DNA of 64,000 nucleotides, from NCBI RefSeq assembly GCF_900114375.1, contig NZ_FOSV01000009.1:110814-174813 (forward strand), written 5' to 3'. Under the pieces are notes generated by a model. That model was given only the letters and a program-made list of their open reading frames with translations. It was not told the origin of the DNA and did no database searches. Source of the DNA: Methylorubrum salsuginis. Its GTDB lineage: Bacteria; Pseudomonadota; Alphaproteobacteria; Rhizobiales; Beijerinckiaceae. Shown here one piece after another: positions 47,190 through 58,148 of the stretch. Numbering within the stretch: the first letter of the stretch is position 1; the number at the start of each line of letters is the position of its first letter. The position numbers and the translations under genes were made by a program.

Positions 47190-48884
47190 TTAGAAGTCGC
47201 GCTGGACGCGGAAGCGGGCTTGGTAGACGTCCTCGGAGGAGACCGTGAACGGGTTGCCGCCGCGGTTCGCGTCGAAGACGCGGCCGTTCTTGACGCCCGT
47301 CTTGATGTACTGGCCCTCGACGCCGATATCGAGATCCTTGACCGGCGACCAGATCAGGCTCGCGCCGGTGACGACCTGGTAGGTGTCGCGGAGCGCGGCG
47401 CTGTTGGCGTAGCCGAAGGGGTTGGTCAGGTACGAGGGCGGCGAGTTGGCCGCGCCCTGGTTGACGAGGGTGCTGGTCAGGCTGACGGCCTGGCGGGCGC
47501 CCTGCGAGAACCAGATCTCGCCGTAGCTGGCGTAGAAGGCCGAACGCCACTCGGGCGACCAGTAGTGGAGGAACGAGGCCACCGCGGTGAAGCTGTTCGA
47601 CAGTTCGATCCGGCCGCTGAGCGGGTTGATGATCGCGTCCGAGAAGAACTGGTTGAACGGGTTGCCGGTGTAGACGGAGGCGTTGCTCAGGTAGCCGGCG
47701 GTGAAGCGGTTGATGCCGGTGTAGAGCGAAGCGCCCTCGCCGTAGGCGCCCTGGAGGTAGAGGCCGTCGCCCGGGGCGATGAAGGGCAGGTTGAACTTGG
47801 CACCGGCCTGCACGGCCCAGCCGTATTCGGTCTGCGAGCCCGCCGTGACGCCGCGAGCGGCCTGCAGAGCGGCGATCTGAGCGTTGCTGAGGCCGCCATT
47901 CGTGATTGCGCCCGTGAGAGGGTTCACGGTGGCGCCGAGAGCCGGCAGGTTGGTGATGCCCGAGTTGGCGATCGGACCGCCGATGTTGATGTCCTTCACG
48001 GCAGCCGAGAGCTGAGCCGAGCCCCAGGGAGCGTCGTAGCGCAGGGTGCCGACGAAGTCGGGCATGCGCGAGCGCTGCACGGCATCGACGAAGTAGACCG
48101 CGGTGGCGTTGCCGGCGGCGTTGGTGGCGAGGATGATCGGGCTCGGCGCCGTCGTGAACACGTTGTTCACGCCCGAGATGCCGCCCGCGCCCGGCTGCGC
48201 CGTCGCCGCGAAGGCGTCGGAGAAGAGCGGGTTCTTGCGGTAGTTCGGATCTTCCATCGAGATCGTGGCCGACCAGCCCTCACCGAACTTCTGGGTGTAG
48301 GCAAGCAGGTTCGTGGAGGCCAGGTTGGAGCCCAGCGACGAGCCGATGATCTCGTAGTCGGCGGCGTAGAAGTCGAAGAACGAGGAGGCGCGACCGGCGG
48401 TCAGGCCGGCGAACTGCACGAACGCCTTGTCGACGTTGATGAAGTTCTGCACGCGGCCGCGCTGGTCCTGGCCGGTGCCGGAGAAGGCGTAGCCGATGCG
48501 CTCGTTGGTGCCCGAGGCGAACTTGGTGTGGCCGGTGCGGCTGGCGGCGTCGAGGCGCAGGAAGGCGCGCAGGGTGCCGTAGCCGGTCTGGGTGCGGGCG
48601 TCGATGTTGAAGCGCGCGAGGCCGGTGAAGCCCGAGAGGTCGCCGCCGCCCGGAACGTTGCGGCTGTCGCTGCCGATGTAGCCGTACTCGGCGCGGGCAC
48701 GGCCCGAGACGCGAAGGCAGGTGTCGGTGCCCGGGATGTAGAAGAAGCCGGCACCGTAGGCGGTGCAGACGCGGACGTACTCGATCGGAATCGCCTTCTT
48801 CACCGGCAGATCGGCGGCCTGAGCCCCGCCCACGACGGTCAGCCCCGCCGCCGTACCCAGGAGAAGGCTCTTGACGAGCTTCAT
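47190..48884 (-). CDS. Outer-membrane porin (Porin_2 family)
   Basis: Protein of 564 aa. The signal peptide (KSLLLGTAAGLTVVGGAQAA) is followed by DLPVKKAIPIEYVRVCTAYGAGFFYIPGTDTCLRV, a hallmark of Hyphomicrobiales porins, then alternating beta strands and a C-terminal ending RFRVQRDF with terminal Phe. It forms a general diffusion barrel in the outer membrane. A strong GGAGG lies seven bases before the ATG at 48884. Central loops rich in Asn, Ala and Thr are longer than usual. It is probably monocistronic with its own terminator. Confidence 0.93.
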   Translation of the reverse strand: MKLVKSLLLGTAAGLTVVGGAQAADLPVKKAIPIEYVRVCTAYGAGFFYIPGTDTCLRVSGRARAEYGYIGSDSRNVPGGGDLSGFTGLARFNIDARTQTGYGTLRAFLRLDAASRTGHTKFASGTNERIGYAFSGTGQDQRGRVQNFINVDKAFVQFAGLTAGRASSFFDFYAADYEIIGSSLGSNLASTNLLAYTQKFGEGWSATISMEDPNYRKNPLFSDAFAATAQPGAGGISGVNNVFTTAPSPIILATNAAGNATAVYFVDAVQRSRMPDFVGTLRYDAPWGSAQLSAAVKDINIGGPIANSGITNLPALGATVNPLTGAITNGGLSNAQIAALQAARGVTAGSQTEYGWAVQAGAKFNLPFIAPGDGLYLQGAYGEGASLYTGINRFTAGYLSNASVYTGNPFNQFFSDAIINPLSGRIELSNSFTAVASFLHYWSPEWRSAFYASYGEIWFSQGARQAVSLTSTLVNQGAANSPPSYLTNPFGYANSAALRDTYQVVTGASLIWSPVKDLDIGVEGQYIKTGVKNGRVFDANRGGNPFTVSSEDVYQARFRVQRDF

Positions 48885-49271
48885 AGTGAAACCTCCAGAA
48901 GTTTCGAGACCCACGGGATCGGACTTCTTTCGGGACGTCCGCCTTCCGGCGAATCGCGCCCGCAATCCTTATTTCCCTTGGTGCTTGGCCCTCCCCGCCG
49001 GGACATCGGCCAAACGTGCGCCGGGGTTTTCCCGTTCGCCGAGGCACCATGAGCGAGCGCGGCCGTACGGGCAACCGAGTCGAGGGCCGTAACGGCGTCC
49101 GAAACCGGCTTCGTCGGGGGCTGTTGCAGAGCCGCAACGTATTGGTCGGCTCAACCGGCGGCTTTTCCCCACATCGCGGTAATTACAGGAGAACTTTGCT
49201 GTCTAACGGATCGGCCTAACGTTGCCGTCGAGCATCACCGACGGCTTCCGGCCCGACTCCCTCGGGCGCCC
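48885..49271. other. 387-base upstream region of the porin
   Basis: This gap lies between the end of the ABC-F gene and the porin start, both on the minus strand. It presumably carries the porin promoter and a long leader. AT-richer stretches occur at about 49180-49205. I could not identify a convincing -35/-10 pair or a riboswitch-like fold by eye. Confidence 0.4.
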
Positions 49272-51077
49272 TCACGCCTCGCGCATCATCTCCAGGGTGA
49301 GCCAGCGGTCCTCGGCGCTCGCGAGTTCGGTCTCGGCCGCGCCCAGCAGCGCGGTGGCCTTGCGGAAGCGCTCGGGATCGCGGGCATAGAGACCGGAATC
49401 GGACAGCACCTCGCGCAGCTTGGCGATGCCGGCCTCCAGTTCGGCGATCCGGTTCGGCAGGGTCTTGAGTTCGTGCTGCTCCTTGAAGCCGAGCTTGGCC
49501 TTCGCTTCCTTCTGAGGCTCCTTCGGCGAATCGGCACGCGGCGCCCGCTCGCGGACTTTCTCCTTCGCCTCGCGCGCTTCCACGCCGCGCCCGCGCTGGG
49601 CCAGCATGTCGGTGTAGCCGCCGGCATACTCGACCCAGCGGCCCTCCCCCTCGCTCACCAGCACGCTGCCGGCGACGCGGTCGAGGAAGTCGCGGTCGTG
49701 GCTCACGAGGATCAGGGTGCCGGCATAGTCGCCGAGCATCTCCTGCAGCAGGTCGAGGGTCTCGAGATCGAGGTCGTTGGTCGGCTCGTCGAGGACGAGG
49801 AGATTGGAGGCCTGCGCCAGGGTGCGGGCGATCAGCAGGCGGTTGCGCTCGCCGCCCGACAGGACGCTCACCGGCGTGCGGGCCTGCTCGGGGGAGAACA
49901 GGAAGTCCTTGAGATAGCCGATGACGTGGCGGCTCCGGCCGCCGACATCGACGGTGTCGCCGCGCCCGCCCGTCAGCACCTCGGAGACGGTGGCTTCGGG
50001 ATCGAGCGAGGCCCGGCGCTGGTCGAGATGGACCATGTTGAGGCCGGTGCCGAGGCGCATCTCGCCCGAATCGGGGGCGAGCGCGCCGGTGAGCAGGTTG
50101 ATCAGCGTGGTCTTGCCCGCGCCGTTGGGGCCGACGATGCCGAGCCGGTCGCCGCGCACGACGCGCAGGGAGAGATCGTCGACGATCTTGCGGTCTCCGT
50201 AGGATTTCGACACCCGCCGGGCCTCGGCGATGAGCGTGCCGGAGGCCTCGCCCTCGGTCGCGGTCATCACCGCCTGGCCCACGGGGCGGCGGTGGTCGCG
50301 GCTCTGCTTGCGCAGGGTGTGCAGGTCAGACAGGCGGCGGACGTTGCGCTTGCGCCGGGCGGTGACGCCGTAGCGAAGCCAGTCCTCTTCCGCGGCGATC
50401 TTGCGGTCGAGCTTGTGCTTGTCGCGCTCCTCTTCCTCGAAGAAGGCGTCGCGCCACGCCTCGAAGCTGCCGAAGCCCTGCTCGATCCGGCGGGTGACGC
50501 CGCGGTCGAGCCAGATCGTGGCGCGCGAGAGCGCCGTGAGGAAGCGCCGGTCGTGGCTGATCAGGATGAGAGCCGAGCGCGAACGCTTCAATTCGGTCTC
50601 GAGCCACTCGATGGCCGGAAGGTCGAGATGGTTGGTCGGCTCGTCCAGCAGCAGGATGTCGGGCTCGGGCGCCAGCGCCTGGGCGAGCGCGGCACGGCGC
50701 GCCTCGCCGCCGGAAAGCCGGGACGGGTCCTCCTCGCCGGTGAGCCCCAGGCTCTCCAGCAGGTAGCGGCCGCGATAGGGGTCGTCGCCCGGCGCGAGGC
50801 CGGCCTGCACGAAGTCGAGCGTCGAGGCAAAGCCCGTGAAGTCCGGCTCCTGCGCGAGGTAGCGAAGAGTGGTGCCGGGCTGGAGGAAGCGCTCGCCCTT
50901 GTCCGGTTCGGCGAAACCGGCGGCAATGCGCATCAAGGTCGACTTGCCCGAGCCGTTGCGGCCGACGAGGCAGGCGCGCTCGCCGGGGGCGATCGTCAAC
51001 TCCGCCCGCTCGATCAGCGGCGTGCCGCCGAAGGTGAGCGCGACGTCTTGCAGGGTGAGGAGCGGGGGGGCGGCCAT
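49272..51077 (-). CDS. ABC-F family ATPase (Uup-like)
   Basis: Protein of 601 aa with two ABC cassettes and no membrane helices. The first has LVGRNGSGKST, LSGGEARRAALAQAL and LLLDEPTNHLD; the second has IVGPNGAGKTT, LSGGERNRLLIARTL and LVLDEPTNDLD. The linker (FGSFEAWRDAFFEEEERDKHK) and a C-terminal coiled coil (FKEQHELKTLPNRIAELEAGIAK) fit Uup, which acts on the ribosome and in suppression of transposon excision. Not a transporter. The ATG at 51077 is preferred to an earlier frame start lacking conservation. Confidence 0.94.
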   Translation of the reverse strand: MAAPPLLTLQDVALTFGGTPLIERAELTIAPGERACLVGRNGSGKSTLMRIAAGFAEPDKGERFLQPGTTLRYLAQEPDFTGFASTLDFVQAGLAPGDDPYRGRYLLESLGLTGEEDPSRLSGGEARRAALAQALAPEPDILLLDEPTNHLDLPAIEWLETELKRSRSALILISHDRRFLTALSRATIWLDRGVTRRIEQGFGSFEAWRDAFFEEEERDKHKLDRKIAAEEDWLRYGVTARRKRNVRRLSDLHTLRKQSRDHRRPVGQAVMTATEGEASGTLIAEARRVSKSYGDRKIVDDLSLRVVRGDRLGIVGPNGAGKTTLINLLTGALAPDSGEMRLGTGLNMVHLDQRRASLDPEATVSEVLTGGRGDTVDVGGRSRHVIGYLKDFLFSPEQARTPVSVLSGGERNRLLIARTLAQASNLLVLDEPTNDLDLETLDLLQEMLGDYAGTLILVSHDRDFLDRVAGSVLVSEGEGRWVEYAGGYTDMLAQRGRGVEAREAKEKVRERAPRADSPKEPQKEAKAKLGFKEQHELKTLPNRIAELEAGIAKLREVLSDSGLYARDPERFRKATALLGAAETELASAEDRWLTLEMMREA

Positions 51078-51257
51078 GCCGGGCTTATGGCAGCAGCCGC
51101 AGCCCGGAACAAACCCGATTCGGGATAGGCTTTTCATGTTGCACGGACCGGGATCGATGATCCCGGTCCGAGCGTCCGGCGCACGGCCGCCGCCACGCAG
51201 TCGCGTGGGCGAACGAGGATGAGTCGGATCCTCGTCGTTCGATGTCGGGCGCGCGCG

Positions 51258-51485
51258 TCAGGCGACCGGGTTGGCCGGTCCGGTGGGCGTCGAGCCCGGC
51301 AATCCGGGAGCCTCGACCGGAATCTCCGTCGGGGTCCCGCCCGGCGCCTCGGCAGGGGTGCCGCCGGGGATTTCCGGGCCCGGTCCGGGTTCGGGCACCT
51401 GCGGCGGCTCGACCGGCGGGGCGGGATCGGGCGTCGTCGGCTGCGGGGCTTCCGGGATCGGTCCGGGATTCGACATGGGCGGCAC
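51258..51485 (-). CDS. Small Pro-rich hypothetical protein
   Basis: Protein of 75 aa, or 72 aa from the next ATG. It is composed of Pro/Glu/Gly/Thr repeats such as PAEAPGGTPTEIPVEAPG with no hydrophobic core or signal peptide. Similar low-complexity frames are annotated in related genomes, but composition bias alone could create it. No ribosome site is obvious. It lies between the ABC-F gene and the PHA-system gene on the same strand. Confidence 0.35.
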   Translation of the reverse strand: MPPMSNPGPIPEAPQPTTPDPAPPVEPPQVPEPGPGPEIPGGTPAEAPGGTPTEIPVEAPGLPGSTPTGPANPVA

Positions 51486-51551
51486 GCTTCGGTTCTGCGG
51501 CCCGACGGAGCCGCGACCGGGGCCAACAGCGCCGCCCGAAGCGGAGTTCCG

Positions 51552-51869
51552 CTACTTCTTGGTGATGAGCAGGTTGTTGCCCTCGCGGCCGACGATCTTC
51601 TGGAGCTTCGAGGCGAAAACCGAGAGCAACAGCGGCAGGCGCACCTCGACCCGGACGCTGTCCTGGCCGACATCGATCTGGCCGGTCACCGTCTGGGCGA
51701 GCGCCGTGACGGAATAGTCGAGACGGTCGCCGGTCCAGTCGAGGGCGTTGATGGCGATGCCGCTCTTGCCCAGGGCATCCCGCGCCTTGGCGGTGCCCTC
51801 CGCGATGCGGCGGCGGGCTTCCTCGCGGCCGAGTTCGTGCGGAATCTCGACCACCATCGGCTTCGCCAT
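51552..51869 (-). CDS. Polyhydroxyalkanoic acid system family protein
   Basis: Protein of 105 aa. MVVEIPHELGREEARRRIAEG and the C-terminal LPLLLSVFASKLQKIVGREGN fit the PHA_gran_rgn family of small proteins found with polyhydroxyalkanoate granule genes. Most copies lie outside PHA operons. Function is not established; a role in granule regulation is inferred from the family name. Methylobacterium accumulates poly-3-hydroxybutyrate, which fits. Confidence 0.85.
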   Translation of the reverse strand: MAKPMVVEIPHELGREEARRRIAEGTAKARDALGKSGIAINALDWTGDRLDYSVTALAQTVTGQIDVGQDSVRVEVRLPLLLSVFASKLQKIVGREGNNLLITKK

Positions 51870-52014
51870 CGCGACTTCTCCTCCTCAACGCCGGACAATC
51901 GGTGTGCCGGATTATGGGAAGAGGCCGTCCCCTCGGCAACGCCGACCGGGCTTTCCAGCCGCAAACGGGGTTGCCGAGGGGGGCTCCACGCAGGGAGCCG
52001 ATCCGCTGGCGCTC

Positions 52015-52362
52015 TCAGCGCACCACGGACAGCGAGACGTAGCTGACGCCGCCGAGACCGATGGCGCGGGCCGAGCCGCGGGCCAGATCGATCACGCGAC
52101 CGCCGACGAACGGGCCGCGGTCGTTGATGCGCACGACCACGGAGCGGCCGTTGGACCGGTTGGTGACGCGGACGCGGGTGCCGAAGGGCAGGCTGCGATG
52201 GGCGGCGGTGAGTCCGTTGGGGTTGAACCGCTCGCCGTTCGCCGTGCGGTGACCGCTCCCGTACCAGGATGCCTTGCCCCCTTGGGCCTGGGCGGGCAGC
52301 GCCGCGGCGCTGCCGAGGACGGTGGCGAGACAGGCGGCGGCGGTCCAGCTGGTGACCTTCAT
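52015..52362 (-). CDS. rlpA: RlpA-like septal ring lytic transglycosylase
   Basis: Protein of 115 aa: signal peptide ([22 protein letters not shown]), then a double-psi barrel with [38 protein letters not shown] and [11 protein letters not shown] ending [17 protein letters not shown]. These motifs include the His and Asp catalytic pair of RlpA, which cuts naked glycan strands at division. There is no SPOR domain, so it is a short variant. AAGGGA lies 12 bases before the ATG at 52362 and directly abuts the alternative ATG at 52374, favouring the inner start. Confidence 0.9.
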   Translation of the reverse strand: MKVTSWTAAACLATVLGSAAALPAQAQGGKASWYGSGHRTANGERFNPNGLTAAHRSLPFGTRVRVTNRSNGRSVVVRINDRGPFVGGRVIDLARGSARAIGLGGVSYVSLSVVR

Positions 52363-53985
<1,623 letters not shown>

Positions 53986-53990
53986 GGATA

Positions 53991-54032
53991 CGAAAGGACG
54001 AGTCCTTTCGCGGGTGCAGGGCAGAGCCCTGC
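53991..54032. repeat. Double-hairpin palindromic repeat (family B) and shared 3' end
   Basis: CGAAAGGAC/GTCCTTTCG around GA (53991-54010), then GCAGGGC/GCCCTGC around AGA (54016-54032). It lies between the convergent ccrM and mutY genes and may end both transcripts. The arrangement matches the element at 43483-43527. Confidence 0.65.
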
Positions 54033-54041
54033 GCTCGATTG

Positions 54042-55259
54042 TCAACGGGCCTTCGGCGGCCTTTTCACGACCCGCGCCAGTTCCGAAGGCCGCAAGGAGG
54101 GCGGCTTCGGGATCGGCCCGCGCCGCTTGACCGGCTCGGGCTCCGGCGGGGTCGCTAGATCGGGCTCCCGCACGGGCGGCGGCGCTGCGACGGCGACCGG
54201 CACCGGGCCGGCGAGCGCGTGGGCCAGCACCTTCTTCATCGCGCCGGGAATCGGCTCCTCATCGAGCTTTTCGCGCGGAGTGAAGCGCATGCCCTCCGGG
54301 GCCACTGTCCCGGCGGCGACGCGGGCGAAGAACACCGTCAGCTCCAGCGGGAAATGGGTGAAGCCGTGCTTCACCACGCCGGGCAGGCGCTTCCAACGGG
54401 CGTCGAGGGGCGCGTCGAGCAGGCCCTTGGCCGGATCGTAATCGGGCAGCCACGGGCTTCCGGGCGGCTCGGCCATCGAACCCAGCAGCCCTTCCGGCGG
54501 GCGCGTGCGCAGGAGGATCGCCTCGTCGCCGGCCCTGAGCGCGACGAAGGCCGCGCCCTTGCGCAAAATCCCCTTCTCCTTCTTCAGCTTGCGCGGGAAG
54601 GTGTCCTGCAAGCCCTCGGCGCGGGCGCGGCAGGGGCGCATCCAGGGGCACAGGGCGCAGGCCGGGCGCTTCGGGGTGCAGAGGGTGGCGCCGAGGTCCA
54701 TCACCGCTTGCGCGAAGTCGCCGGGCCGGTCGTGCGGCACCATGGCCTGCGTCAGCAGGCGGATCTGCGCCCGGGCGGCGGGGAGCGGGGTTTCGATGGC
54801 GTGGAGGCGCGTCATCACCCGCTCGACATTGCCGTCCACCGCCGCCGCGGGCCGGTCGAAGGCGATGGCCGCGATGGCGCCCGCCGTGTAGGCGCCGATG
54901 CCGGGAAGTTTTCGTAATCCCTCTTCCGTGTCGGGGAAGCGCCCGACGGCGGCGACCGCCTTGGCGCAGGCGTGGAGGTTGCGCGCGCGGGAATAATAGC
55001 CGAGCCCGGCCCAGGCCGACATCACCGCCTCTTCCGGCGCCGCCGCGAGCGCCTTCACGTTCGGAAACAGCGTCAGGAATTTTTCGAAGTAGGGTTTGAC
55101 CGCCGTGACGGTGGTCTGCTGCAGCATCACCTCGGAGAGCCAGACCCGGTAGGGGTCGGGCCGCACGCCGGGGAGCGCGCGCCAGGGCAGCGCCCGGCGG
55201 TGCCGGTCGTACCATGTCAGGAGGTCGGCGGCCGTGGCGGCGGGCATGCGCCAGTCCAT
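54042..55259 (-). CDS. mutY: A/G-specific adenine glycosylase MutY
   Basis: Protein of 405 aa. MutY removes adenine paired with 8-oxoguanine. Helix-hairpin-helix and catalytic region: LPGIGAYTAGAIAAIAFD and AAVDGNVERVMTRL (catalytic Asp), WLSEVMLQQTTVTAVKPYF with the catalytic Glu, and the 4Fe-4S ligands C-x6-C-x2-C-x5-C in CTPKRPACALCPWMRPC. A C-terminal NUDIX-like domain recognises 8-oxoG. The last 60 residues are Pro/Arg-rich. An alternative start is the ATG at 55247. It is divergent from the DUF721 gene. Confidence 0.95.
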   Translation of the reverse strand: MDWRMPAATAADLLTWYDRHRRALPWRALPGVRPDPYRVWLSEVMLQQTTVTAVKPYFEKFLTLFPNVKALAAAPEEAVMSAWAGLGYYSRARNLHACAKAVAAVGRFPDTEEGLRKLPGIGAYTAGAIAAIAFDRPAAAVDGNVERVMTRLHAIETPLPAARAQIRLLTQAMVPHDRPGDFAQAVMDLGATLCTPKRPACALCPWMRPCRARAEGLQDTFPRKLKKEKGILRKGAAFVALRAGDEAILLRTRPPEGLLGSMAEPPGSPWLPDYDPAKGLLDAPLDARWKRLPGVVKHGFTHFPLELTVFFARVAAGTVAPEGMRFTPREKLDEEPIPGAMKKVLAHALAGPVPVAVAAPPPVREPDLATPPEPEPVKRRGPIPKPPSLRPSELARVVKRPPKAR

Positions 55260-55433
55260 AGCGGGGCGGCGCGGACGGCAAAAGACGCCCCGCGCCACGC
55301 CGGGACGACAAAGCTTCGCTTTTGCGATGGGGAGATCGAGAAAGGAAAGTCCGGTATCCTCTCCGACGCCGACACGACTCCCGGCGCGGCAGGCCCGCCG
55401 CTCGATCCCGACCCCTCCCCTTCCGGACAGCCG

Positions 55434-55916
55434 ATGGCGCGCGCAAAACCCCTGGCCGACCTGATCGGTGCCTGCGTCGGCCCGGCCTTCGCGGCGCAGG
55501 GTTTTGCGTCCGCCGACATTATTTCCGTATGGCCCGGCATCGTCGGGTCGCGGCTGGCCGATGCCTGCCAGCCGGTGAAGCTCGAATGGCCCCGCCGCGC
55601 CCGGCGTGACGCCGAGGGGCGGCCCGAGCCCGGCACCCTGGTGGTGCGGGTCGAGGGTGCGTTCGCGCTCGAACTCCAGCATCTCGCCCCGGTGGTGATC
55701 CAGCGGGTCAACGCGCATTACGGCTGGGCCTGCGTCGGCAAGCTGGTGCTGCGCCAGGACCGGCTGCACCGGGCGCCGCGCCGCAAGCCCGCGCCGCCCC
55801 TCGATCCGGTGCGCCGCGGCGAGGTGGCAGTCGCGGTCTCGCGGATCGAGGACGACCCCCTGCGCGACGCCCTCGACCGGCTCGGCATCGCCGTGGTGGC
55901 CGGGCAACCGCGCTGA
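55434..55916 (+). CDS. DUF721/DciA-like protein
   Basis: Protein of 160 aa. The N-terminal MARAKPLADLIGACVGPAFAAQGFASADII and VWPGIVGSRLADACQPVKLEWP, then LVVRVEGAFALELQHLAPVVIQRVNAHYGW, match DUF721. DciA members of this superfamily help load the replicative helicase DnaB in bacteria without DnaC. The mutY-DUF721-dsbA order is conserved in many alphaproteobacteria, supporting the call. The C-terminus is basic and probably disordered. Confidence 0.85.
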   Translation: MARAKPLADLIGACVGPAFAAQGFASADIISVWPGIVGSRLADACQPVKLEWPRRARRDAEGRPEPGTLVVRVEGAFALELQHLAPVVIQRVNAHYGWACVGKLVLRQDRLHRAPRRKPAPPLDPVRRGEVAVAVSRIEDDPLRDALDRLGIAVVAGQPR

Positions 55917-56057
55917 CGGGGCTGCCTCGGGTTCGCGCGACGTGATAAGGGGCGCCCAAACCCCGTGCGGCGACGTGTGCGCGGTCAGCGCGCCCCCGAT
56001 CCGCCTATACCTCGACGCCTCTGGCCCCTCGCGGCCTCAACGGAGCCCGTCCCTGCC

Positions 56058-56711
56058 ATGATCACCCGGCGCGACGCCCTCAAGACCACCGGTCTCGCCC
56101 TCGGCGCGGCCGTCCTGATGCCCCGCCTCATCGCCGGGGCGCTGGCGCAGTCGGCCGACACGGCGGCCCTGCTGCAGCCCGGCCCGCTCGGCGACGTCTG
56201 GCTCGGGCCGGCGGATGCCAAGGTCACGATCATCGAGTACGCCTCGCTGACCTGCTCGCACTGCGCCCACTTCCACAAGGACACGTATCCGCTCCTGAAG
56301 GAGCGCTACATCGACACCGGCAAGGTACGCTTCACCCTGCGTGAATTCCCGCTCGATCCGCTCTCGACCGCGGCCTTCATGCTGTCGCGCTGCGACGGCA
56401 ACGAGAAGTACTACCCGATCTCCGACCTCCTGTTCGATCAGCAGCAGAACTGGGCCTTCGTGCGCAAGCCCCAATCGCCCGTCGACGCCCTGGAGCAGAT
56501 TCTGCGCCAGGCGGGCTTCTCGAAGGAGAAGTTCGAGACCTGCCTCAAGGACCAGAAGACCTATGGCGCCATCAATGCGGTGAAGACCCGCGGCCTGGAG
56601 ACCTTCAAGGTCGAATCGACCCCGACCTTCTTCATCAACGGCACCAAGTATAGCGGCGCGCTCTCGATCGAAGAGTTGGAGAAGATCATCAAGCCGATCC
56701 TCGGCGCGTGA
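56058..56711 (+). CDS. Exported DsbA-family thiol-disulfide protein
   Basis: Protein of 217 aa. The start MITRRDALKTTGLALGAAVL looks like a Tat signal (RR followed by a mild hydrophobic core). The thioredoxin fold begins KVTIIEYASLTCSHCAHFHKD, with the redox pair Cys66-Ser-His-Cys69, and closes with VESTPTFFINGTKYSG (cis-Pro loop). It should form or isomerise disulfides in the periplasm. It matches the DsbA/BdbD-like proteins next to DUF721 in related genomes. Confidence 0.92.
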   Translation: MITRRDALKTTGLALGAAVLMPRLIAGALAQSADTAALLQPGPLGDVWLGPADAKVTIIEYASLTCSHCAHFHKDTYPLLKERYIDTGKVRFTLREFPLDPLSTAAFMLSRCDGNEKYYPISDLLFDQQQNWAFVRKPQSPVDALEQILRQAGFSKEKFETCLKDQKTYGAINAVKTRGLETFKVESTPTFFINGTKYSGALSIEELEKIIKPILGA

Positions 56712-56786
56712 ACGGGAGCCGGACGAGGCGCGCGGAAACACGGATAGTCATGCAAAATCAGAGGCTTAACCCGAGCCGTATGCGCC

Positions 56787-56815
56787 TTGACTCGCTAGGA
56801 TGGCGAAACTATGGT
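56787..56815 (+). promoter_or_regulatory. Predicted promoter of the atpI-atpF operon
   Basis: TTGACT (56787-56792), a 17-base spacer, and TATGGT (56810-56815). The expected start near 56822 lies downstream of the in-frame ATG at 56800, which therefore cannot be the atpI start, and upstream of the GTG at 56875. Confidence 0.6.
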
Positions 56816-56874
56816 GCGCCGCGCCGAGGGGGCAGGCCTTATCCCTCCGCTCCCGACGACGTGTGGGGTCGCCC

Positions 56875-57249
56875 GTGAGCGGCGATCCCTCCGGCACTGG
56901 GAGCGGTCCGGGCGGGCCTCCCGACGATGGCGATCTCTCCGCGAGGCTCAAACGTCTCGAGACGCAGCTCGAGGGCAGGCGGCCCAAAGCCGCCCCGGCC
57001 CCTGCGCGCGCCGGCACGCCCGGCGGGTCGGCCCAGCTCGGGCAGGCCATGCGCCTCTCGACCGAGTTCATCGCGGGTGTGATCGCCGGGGGAATCCTCG
57101 GATACCTGTTCGATCATCTCTTCGGCACCAAGCCCTGGGGAATGATCGTGTTGCTGATGCTGGGCTTCATCACCGGCATCTACAACGTCATGCGGGTCAG
57201 CGGCTTCAGCGGCCAGAAAGCTGAGAAAGATCGCCGGGAAGGGTCTTGA
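56875..57249 (+). CDS. atpI: ATP synthase assembly protein AtpI
   Basis: Protein of 124 aa from a GTG start. The N-terminal hydrophilic segment contains [17 protein letters not shown], typical of alphaproteobacterial AtpI. Two membrane helices follow ([19 protein letters not shown] and [19 protein letters not shown]). AtpI assists assembly of the c-ring of the F0 motor and possibly Mg2+ handling. The GTG is chosen because a good promoter overlaps the only upstream ATG. It heads the F0 operon, 87 bases before atpB. Confidence 0.85.
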   Translation: MSGDPSGTGSGPGGPPDDGDLSARLKRLETQLEGRRPKAAPAPARAGTPGGSAQLGQAMRLSTEFIAGVIAGGILGYLFDHLFGTKPWGMIVLLMLGFITGIYNVMRVSGFSGQKAEKDRREGS

Positions 57250-57336
57250 GACTCGCCCGGCATCGTGTAAGGGCGACGCGCGACATGGGAGCCGCCAGGC
57301 ACCCGGCGCGACACGAAGAAGGGCGGAAGCGAGCCA

Positions 57337-58092
57337 ATGGCGGTCAGTGTCGACCCGATCCACCAGTTCGAGCTGCAGCCGCTCGTCTCGCTGGGGCATA
57401 TCGGCAACCAGCAGATCGCGTTTACGCAATCGGCTCTGTACATGTTCGCGGCGGTGGGCGTCATCGCGCTCCTGACCATCGTGGCCACCTCGGGGCGCTC
57501 CGTCGTGCCGGGCCGCCTTCAGGCGCTCGCCGAGACGCTCTACGAATTCATCGCCGACACGGTTCACCAGGCCACGGGCGCCGACGGCAAGCGCTTCCTG
57601 CCGCTGGTCTTCTCGCTGTTCATGTTCGTGCTGGTGCTCAACCTGTTCGGCATGATTCCCTACGCCTTCGCGGTGACCAGCCATCTCATCGTCACCTTCG
57701 GCCTCGCCCTGATCGTGATCCTCACCGTGGTGATCTACGGCGTGGCCAAGCACGGCACCCACTTCCTCGGCGTGTTCGTGCCCTCGGGCGTGCCCAAGCC
57801 GCTGCTGCTGATCATGGTTCCGATCGAGATCGTGTCGTTCCTGTCGCGTCCGATCAGCCTCTCGGTCCGTCTCTTCGCCAACGTCCTGGCCGGCCACATC
57901 GCGCTGAAGATCTTCGCCTTCTTCGTGGTCCAGCTGCTGGTCGCCGGCGCCTGGGGCGTGCTCTCGCCCCTGCCGCTCGCGCTCACCGTCGCGCTGACGG
58001 CCCTCGAATTCCTCGTCGCGGCCCTCCAGGCCTACGTGTTCGCGACGCTGACGGCGGTCTACCTCGCCGACGCTCTTCACCCCGGCCACTGA
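57337..58092 (+). CDS. atpB: F0F1 ATP synthase subunit a
   Basis: Protein of 251 aa with five to six membrane helices. The essential Arg in helix 4 region lies in [19 protein letters not shown], and [29 protein letters not shown] is the conserved C-terminal helix. Subunit a forms the two proton half-channels against the c-ring. It is followed 56 bases later by atpE. Confidence 0.97.
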   Translation: MAVSVDPIHQFELQPLVSLGHIGNQQIAFTQSALYMFAAVGVIALLTIVATSGRSVVPGRLQALAETLYEFIADTVHQATGADGKRFLPLVFSLFMFVLVLNLFGMIPYAFAVTSHLIVTFGLALIVILTVVIYGVAKHGTHFLGVFVPSGVPKPLLLIMVPIEIVSFLSRPISLSVRLFANVLAGHIALKIFAFFVVQLLVAGAWGVLSPLPLALTVALTALEFLVAALQAYVFATLTAVYLADALHPGH

Positions 58093-58148
58093 TCCTCATC
58101 GGTCGGACCTTCCCCTCGAGAACACCGTTCGAACCTCAGGAGTGTTTC

